Shown piece after piece: positions 57,156 through 64,000 of a DNA stretch of 64,000 nt (within the stretch, counting starts at the first letter, position 1; each line of letters starts with the position of its first letter). This DNA is from Mariannaea sp. PMI_226 (Eukaryota; Ascomycota; Sordariomycetes; Hypocreales; Nectriaceae): NCBI GenBank assembly GCA_024336345.1, contig JANFOG010000013.1:124001-188000 (forward strand), in the 5' to 3' direction. The notes beneath the pieces are model-generated. The model saw nothing but the letters and a program-made list of their open reading frames with translations, made no database searches and was not told the origin of the DNA. Position numbers and translations under genes: made by a program.

Positions 57156-60100
57156 TGAGGGGCCTGAAGTGGCTAAACATATATGCACACACACATACAC
57201 ACATATTAACAACGTGCGCGCGGGTGTGTGTGTATATATGGGTGTGTATGTGTACGTATGTCTGCCTTATGTGCTGGAGGGGATGGACTGGAGACTCGAG
57301 ATGGGACTTGCAAAAAGAGTTGATGGGCTGGGGCGGACTTGACTGGCGTTTTTGTGAGAAGTTGCTTATCATTATGGCAATAATAGGGTAAATACCATGC
57401 GTGTCGGGATTACACGACTGCATCGTGTGTATTAAATTATTTTGTAAATATCAAACAGTGTCGCCTATGCAACGTGCATGCAAAAAAAAAAACAACCCCG
57501 AGAAATGGGGAAGCCAGGTACATACAAGAACTCGGCCGTCCCGTTTGCAAGACTCATCAGGTTCGTTGTCATGCTTATCACGGCATGTCTGTCTCTTTTT
57601 CTCTACTCCCAAAGTGAAGAACAAGTATAAATAGATCAACTGTTCACAATTCGACTTCTTTCTTCTCATAAAGTTGTAGCCTTTTACCGTCACCCCCAAT
57701 GGCGAAGAAGAAATGAGAAGACACGCACTGCTCGTCTGACTCTTCACCTTGAAATACCTACATTGATGGAACCCGCAAGCCTGATGGCAAACAAGTTTGC
57801 AAGAAGTAAGAACATGTGTGATGCCCCTTTATTGGGCTGCAGCTGGGTCGAGCTTTTTATATCAAACAAACTCGACCATGGAGGAATTAGGAGCTGATAT
57901 AACGTAGCCGTTGAGCTGAGAGCTTTTCTTGTTTTACGACCTGTAGACAATGCTTAGACTGGACTTTGCATTTCGACTATTGACCACTTTATCAAGCCCA
58001 AGTCACAGCTTCATCAAGTCCAAGAGCAATATCAAATATAATGGTAGTTCCTCATTCAAATCAGACTAGGCCATCTCTATCCATTAGGAACAAACAAACC
58101 ACAACTCTTTTCCGGCAACAAAAGGGTAGAGAGAAACACAATATGAGAAGATATTTAAATTGCCCGTGTCTCTTTCTTTCAATCTTACATCGAGGAGAGA
58201 CGAGTCTACCCGTTAGAGCCAGGATGCTTCGAGTTGACTAAACGACCGAATCTTATGCTCACCATCTACTGCTGTCGCGGTCTATAGCAGTATCGATGGT
58301 TGATTTAGTTTTATTGCGGCTTACACGGCATATGATTGAAACTCTACTACCTCCTTTGACTGAAAAATTCCTTCTTTAAGAGTAAGAGAAGCAGTAGAAG
58401 AAAACCAACAATAGATAAAAGAAACAAAATTGATCGATGCAGGTCTGTCTAATGGATGACATCGCACCTACCATAGTAACCACGAAAGACTTGCACGCCG
58501 TAATAGCATCAATATATAGACGCCAGCTATTCTAGCCATACCAAGATAAACAGGTTGATATCATATCATCGGACTTGTGAAGCAAAAACAAAAAGAGATC
58601 TTTGTGACTGTGAAAGTGAGTATGTGTACAACAATTCTAGATCTCGACATCTGGAGAGAATGACTTGTACTTTCGATGAGAAAATCAGGTCCTACGGGTT
58701 TAATGTATAAATTCCATAAAAGACAACAAATATATAACAATAATACTGCATCTACTCACCCCTCTGAGTAGGTGGAGGCAGTGAAGTCGTCTAGCTTTGA
58801 TATCAAAACCTACCCTAGAACGTACACATTCATCATCAGCAGGACCGAAGACAATTCTTGGCATAACATATTTTGAACTTCTTTGTTTTCAAACTAATAT
58901 TAAGCTAAAAAGACCCATGCGTAAGAGACTAAGGAAAGAAATAGCCAAGGTTGTTCTGATGTCCTTGTTAGATCGCGTTATCGATCACTTTCGCTGGTAG
59001 CATTGACCCAGCGATTCCCAGAGCCACAAGCGCTCCTTCAATGCGTGCGAGAGATCTTACACAAGATATTGCTATTTGAATTATTAATACTCTCGGAGGA
59101 GCTGTAATTCTATATCCATACTCTGATGAAGCAGTAACACCAATCACACCGTGCATTAACGTAATATGCTGCATCCTTCTTCGAGGATGACTTCCGCAAT
59201 ACTCTAACCATCTACCACAGCTTTAGCAACTGAGATCAATCCATTATGCCACACCATAGAAGGCGGACCTATGAAGTGGACGTGGTGACTGTATAATGGG
59301 ATTCGATCCAATGTGAACTTCAATCTCAAAACTAATGAACACCCATCTGGGCCTTGACGCGCCTGTAACCCATAGAGACTCTTCTCTGGGTGAGATACCA
59401 AAATGTAGCTACGAAAAGCGACCAGGTATATATGTGATAAGATTTCACTAGAAAGCACGTCAAACTTGTTTATTAGAAGAAAATAAAACACTCAAAATAT
59501 TGATTCATCGTTTGCTGAAATGTCAGGACCTAGGCGGTGACCAGGTCTTCTTGATGTTCTCTCCAAGGTAACTCACGTTCGCGATACAACTCCAATCAGC
59601 TCCCCCGCAACTCGTCGTTTTCTCGTGGTGTCATTACAATGAGGGATCATTGCCAACTGGATATCTCACCATACAGCGCCAGGCAACCAAAGACGATATA
59701 GGTAAGGTAGTCAGTGTAAAAGTACCTCGAATAACTAACTACCCGCCCGACCCTTTGTTTTTATCAAAATATAACCAATCAACCAACCGACCATACAACC
59801 ACACGCCGAACCTGCACCCCGTGACAGCTGCTTTGCTTTGCCACCATGAGGAGCTCAGAGCAGTCGATACACCGCCATTGAACAAAAAGAAAAGAGATGT
59901 AGTAAAATATTGTATGTTACAAAACAGATGCGACAAAAGCTTTGTAGCTGGTTTCAAGAAACGCCCCGCACCACAATCTCCGCTGTTGGCATGGATGCAC
60001 CAAATCTCCACGAACAATTCCCATGGGCGCCAAAATTATCTATATCAATGGAAGTCTTAAGAAGCCCACCAAATGTAACCCCCTCCTCCCAAATCCCTCC

Positions 60101-60405
60101 CCCGGCCATATTCTTTGCTGCACGTTTCGCATATGAATGACTTCGTTCTCTTTTTGAAAGATGCACCATTCCCTTCAAGACCTATTTAATTCGCTACATT
60201 TCTGACCTCTTCGACGTTTGCCATCTCCTGGCTGGGGGCGAAACGAGGCAAGTCGACGTGGCATTTTGGTCACCCCCAAGTCGTCTCTTAAGGTGCGATA
60301 GTCTCGCAGTTTGGTCACGTATTGCACTTTCTGCGATAACACGCTTTCCCTCGGCGAGTGTCTGGGAGCAGCCCGTGACACCTGCAGTGCTACTGTTGTC
60401 TCCTT
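57156..60405. other. Long convergent intergenic region (3.25 kb)
   Basis: The largest gene-poor stretch. It starts with a CA/TG-rich inverted repeat (57179-57239) and then runs AT-rich with short ORFs on both strands. Two neighbouring minus-strand ORFs (59204-59491 and 58968-59174) in different frames could be a decayed gene; no family is recognised. Confidence 0.45.
57179..57239. repeat. CA/TG inverted repeat, likely RNA hairpin
   Basis: The arm at 57179-57194 pairs with 57224-57239 over 16 bp with one G-U wobble and a 29-nt loop. It lies 24 nt after the Cus1 stop codon, probably in its 3' UTR. The alternating purine/pyrimidine sequence can also adopt Z-form. Confidence 0.6.
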
Positions 60406-62767
60406 CTAAGAGGCTTCTTTTGACTCACTGCACGCGTTACACAACCACCCCGGCTGATTCACAGGAGTAGACGCAATGTCTCCGACACAATCGGAATGAT
60501 ACAGACGGTGCGAACAGGTCTGAGGAGGAGAAGAGAAAGTTAGAATAACAAAGCCATGAAACTGAAGATTATCTTGTTATAAATACCTTGCTTGAGCATA
60601 GAAGCATTCTTGGCCCGAGAACCGGAAGCTGACAGATCGCACACCCATTCTTGTTTTTTCGAATTTGTGCAGCTCGTGGGGACTGGCTGGGCGTAGCATC
60701 GGGGGTTTGCTCGCAATTGACACCGTTCGGCCGCTGCTCGCCATTGGCGTTGGATTTGAATTTGGACCTTTCTGCATTGATGCAGCCAAAGGCTGTGTTG
60801 ATCATGGCATCGTCTAACAAGTCACGCGCGAGGAGGTAGCTGGAATGCTTCGCAAACTCCAGCATGCGCTGCTTGGAGCTGGCCAACCACGCCGCATGAT
60901 CGCGAATAAAGGAGACCCACGCACGGGGGAAATAGGCACTCGACGTGAGATGCTGCTGAAGTATATAGGCATCCCACTTGCAAACATACTCCTTCTCGGC
61001 TGGAGTTACGTCTGAGAACTCGGCAATGTTTTCACGGTGTTTGTGAATTAGCCAGTCATTATCCTTGGGAGCTATTGGCACCTCGTCCCCTGGCTTGAGT
61101 CTGACTTTGCTCACCGGGTCAAAGACAGGTTGCCCAGTTTCTGGAATGAGGACCTTTCGCTTCTTCGGTGGTGGTCTGTTCTCCTGCTCCACAAGCTGCG
61201 CTGCGGATGGCCCAAATAGTTGCCGAGAAGTGCTGGATTTGTCTGGGGAGCGTACATCTTCTTGGTCGATGTCTGTCAACCTATTCTCATACGAGTGATC
61301 ACCAGGGGCCCATAGCTGTAAGCAGAAGGGCTTAAGAGGCCGAGCGAGTCGGAAAGTCTTGGAAGGAGACACCGAAACAGGCTCCGGACGGCTCGAGACC
61401 CGAAATTGCGGCCCTTGGCTTGTCATTTCAAGAATGCACTCGTAGTCAGAGTGGCACGACTGCAAGTGGAGTTGAAGAAGAGCCATCGTTTTGTGACCCC
61501 ATCCGCAGGCAATGCAGCGATACGAATCCAATGCGACTGGTTGGTCAGTTGGGAGAAAGTATGTAACTCGCCCTTCTGAAGTAGTGGCTTGTCCGGCCCT
61601 TGCTCGACGCTTTCTTTCCCGACCTTGCGCCTGGTCGCTTAAAACCTTGAGATTATATATCTTGTTGCTCTCTCGCACCCTCAGAGACCTGCTAGGTGTC
61701 TGATCACCCTCCATCATCATGTCGTCTTCGGCCTCATGAGATGAATTATCCTCATGATAGTGACCATTGATCCCATTCGTGGCTCCATTCAGTTCATCAT
61801 CGAAATTGGGTTCGAGATGGGGCTCAAAGCGCTGTGTAGCATAAATTTCGGCTTCTGGGTCAATTGCTGTAATGCAGGGCAATGATCCCTTTTCGATGCG
61901 CCTATAAGCACGGAATCCGGATGACCAGCTCAGGTCAACATCCATGATGTAATCAGTGAGTCGTAAGGTCTCGTCTGGGCGCTGCGATGAGGAGAGATGT
62001 ACGGGCTTCCTACATCTCCCAAAAATTTCGGTAAACTCGCTGGTCATGATCCATTGCCGCTTAGGTGTATCTGCGAGAGGCCCTTGATCCCCCGCGGGAA
62101 TACCGAAATCGTGAGTCTCCAGAGGCGGCCATTGTCCTTTGCTGGCACTCTCAAGTTGGACGACCAGTTTGCATACATCGGGGAAGTCAACGACATTCTC
62201 GTCGATTCGATTTACGAGTATGCTCTCCTCAGGAACATAAAACGCGCGGGGCAATTCGATGCGGGCGATTCGATGTGGGCCTACAGGGTTTTTGTATGTA
62301 AAGATGTCGCAAGCTTGGCTCTCACAGTGCAAGACACGATGGCAACTCGTGGTCATGTCGTACACGGTAATGCGACAGCGGCCTTTAGTAGTGAGGACAT
62401 CACGGGCTTGGATGGCGCTCTGAAAGGCCCGGACTTTTTTCGAATCTTTGTGCAAAACTTTGAAAACCTCAATGCGCAGCGTGGGGCGGGTTTGGGAGCC
62501 TCCCGGTGAGGCAATGAGGTCCTCCATGACGAGAGAATCGGGGGAAGACATGCGACGACGCTTGCTTGGTGGAGCTCCACGCTCGTCGGTTTCAACGTGC
62601 CTCATGTCGTTGAATTGTTGTTGTCGCTTGGGAGTGGAAAGGCCACCTCCCATAGCGGAGCGCTTTGCAGCGTTGTTGACACCGTTGAGCCAATTCTCTT
62701 GGAGGAAAGGTGCCGTACGCTGGCTGCGTTTGCTCCCACTGCTCATGGCGGGTTGGGCGATGGTCAT
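60406..62767 (-). CDS. SUZ12: Polycomb Suz12 homologue with C-terminal PHD finger
   Basis: PRC2 subunit needed for H3K27 methylation. Exons (minus strand): 62767-60587 and 60519-60406 with a 67-nt GTATTT...CAG intron, giving 764 residues. The ATG at 62767 is the first in frame; a second at 62746 is possible. A C2H2 finger (C418, C421, H434, H439) is followed by the VEFS-box at about 555-665 (ENIAEFSDVTPAEKEY, FPRAWVSFIRDHAAWL). Basic KRRR and PPKKRKV tracts suggest nuclear import. After splicing, residues 709-757 form a full C4HC3 PHD pattern: C709, C712, C724, C729, H735, C738, C754, C757, with W752 two residues before C754. The intron cuts between C724 and C729. Suz12 identity is firm from C2H2 plus VEFS; the PHD is seen in the spliced reading and needs cDNA support. 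Confidence 0.9.
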
Positions 62768-64000
62768 GGGAAGCGAGGTAAAGTGACACGAGCAAGCAGG
62801 GGCGCTAGCTCCTACTGCTCCTGCGTCCGTAGTTTCGAGGACCAGAGAGGCATTCAAATACGGATCGTTACCACGATACTCATTGTTCGAATTCTTGTGA
62901 GTGCCGGGAGCAGTTGTAAACAGAGTGAAGAGAATGGCAAAACCAATAACCGAGCAAAGACTGAAAGGGGTCCGTTCGGCTCCAGCTGGGAGTGGGAGGG
63001 TTTCAATGAATGAATGAATAAATGAATGAATGATTGGGTGAGTGAGCGAGTGAGTGAGCCAGTAAATGAAGGTCCCCAACGAGTCACAGACTCCAGTAAG
63101 CGCTTGCTTGAGTTGAAGTAGAAGTATCAGCACTCAATGATGAGGATTGAGCGCTAATCCGTGGCTTGATTCCGGCGTGAGAATGCTGTGGTTGCGAAAG
63201 TAAATAAGGTATCTGAGAAGACAGGACCAGGGAAGGCGCGAGCAGCCAGCTGTGAAAGCTGCAACGAGGGCCAAATGGTTGGTGGTGGTTATGACTGATT
63301 AAGCGTCAAGAGGGTTGCAGGTAGAGAAGAGCAGATAGATCGCATCGAGGCTATGGTGATGAATCGAGCGTCTATTGTTATTGGTCACGTTGCCACGCAA
63401 AAGGGCGCTGTTGATTCTTCCTCCGTAGGCGCGACTGCGGCGAGCAGTGCAGTGAGACGCGTGCCAGCGGACGAGCAAGGAACAGGGAGATTCTATCGCG
63501 ACTCCCGATGTGGCCTAGCGCCTGCACCACCAGTCATGGGAGGCAGCAGCGGAGGAACCATTCACACATGGAAACAGCGACCCAGTGCGGGCCCTCGTAC
63601 CAAAACGCTTCGCGGTTTATGCCTAAAACCAGGATCCCCGCTTCCGCCACAGCCACTTGAAGGAGGTCTAATGCAGCTACCGGGGTCTGCTTCGACCATC
63701 CTGGCACCGGGCACTTCTACCTTAGGTACCTTAGCTCCTCCTTGTCCGTGCGTTTGTTCTTCGTCCATCTGTTTGCCTCGATGAAGGGCAACTGTAAGTC
63801 TGTCTATACAGAATACCAAAGAATATGTGACTCCCATGTGACGGATTGTAGTTTCTGGTGCTCGACTGCTTTTGAATTGGCCCTATCTCTTCAAACGAGA
63901 TATGCTTCTATTTGAGTTGCACAATACAAACACCGTTGTCAACGTAGGGTCTTATTCTCTCAAGCCTGAATTTCAAAGCTGCTGCGTAGTATTGTTGATC
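62768..64000. other. Suz12 upstream region to window end
   Basis: Contains AATG/GAGT microsatellites (63005-63060). The Suz12 frame stays open without an ATG up to 63133. No supported gene up to base 64000; a gene beyond the edge cannot be excluded. Confidence 0.45.
63005..63060. repeat. AATG and GAGT microsatellites
   Basis: Adjacent tetranucleotide runs, AATG then GAGT, about 240-290 bp upstream of the Suz12 ATG. Confidence 0.8.

Noticed and set aside
57156..60405. Transposon or RIP island
   Set aside because: AT content is only moderately raised by eye, and no terminal repeats, target duplications or transposase or reverse-transcriptase motifs are visible.

Overview
The window reads as nuclear DNA of a filamentous ascomycete (Pezizomycotina, most likely Sordariomycetes and perhaps Hypocreales). 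Reasons: genes are separated by 0.3-3 kb; introns are short (53-126 nt, one of 349 nt) with GTRNGY donors and YAG acceptors; starts often follow a CACC or ACC context; leaders are pyrimidine-rich; two Zn(II)2Cys6 regulators and a Suz12-type Polycomb protein are present; intergenic DNA carries GGTACCTAGG/TACGGAGTAC motifs. The genus cannot be fixed from sequence alone. No tRNA, rRNA, transposon or CRISPR array was recognised. Splice joins were deduced by eye from reading-frame continuity and family conservation.

Layout: 1-1585 (+) unknown Ser/Pro-rich protein cut by the window edge; 2194-3120 (-) glycine-zipper protein; 6206-7573 (+) Cia1 WD40 protein; 8101-11307 (-) 2-oxoglutarate dehydrogenase E1; 13904-15897 (+) TFIIH subunit Tfb1; 16477-19536 (-) mitochondrial AAA protein with a degenerate first AAA module; 21773-23401 (+) Zn2Cys6 regulator; 24715-26724 (-) ATP synthase beta, seven exons including an 11-nt and a 22-nt exon; 28794-31324 (-) glycogen branching enzyme, eight exons; 32624-34486 (+) mitochondrial ClpX; 34819-35750 (-) cytochrome oxidase subunit IV/V; 36599-38372 (-) DHA1-type MFS transporter divergent from 39058-41313 (+) Zn2Cys6 regulator; 42699-49355 (+) Mus7/Mms22; 49988-51636 (+) Orc5; 52286-53882 (-) Sly41-like transporter; 55265-57155 (+) Cus1/SF3b145; 60406-62767 (-) Suz12 homologue.

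Most genes are housekeeping. Six serve mitochondria or Fe-S assembly (Cia1, OGDH E1, AAA protein, Atp2, ClpX, Cox), and Tfb1, Mus7, Orc5, Cus1 and Suz12 serve nuclear functions. The MFS transporter and its divergent regulator form the only accessory-looking unit. No undescribed multi-gene system is evident. The best leads are a C4HC3 PHD finger at the Suz12 C terminus that is visible only after splicing, the regulator/transporter pair with two CCGCGG sites, the degenerate AAA module, a ClpX that keeps a ClpP-loop-like MGF but has no zinc domain, and several upstream ORFs, including a start-stop element and one overlapping the Cus1 start.
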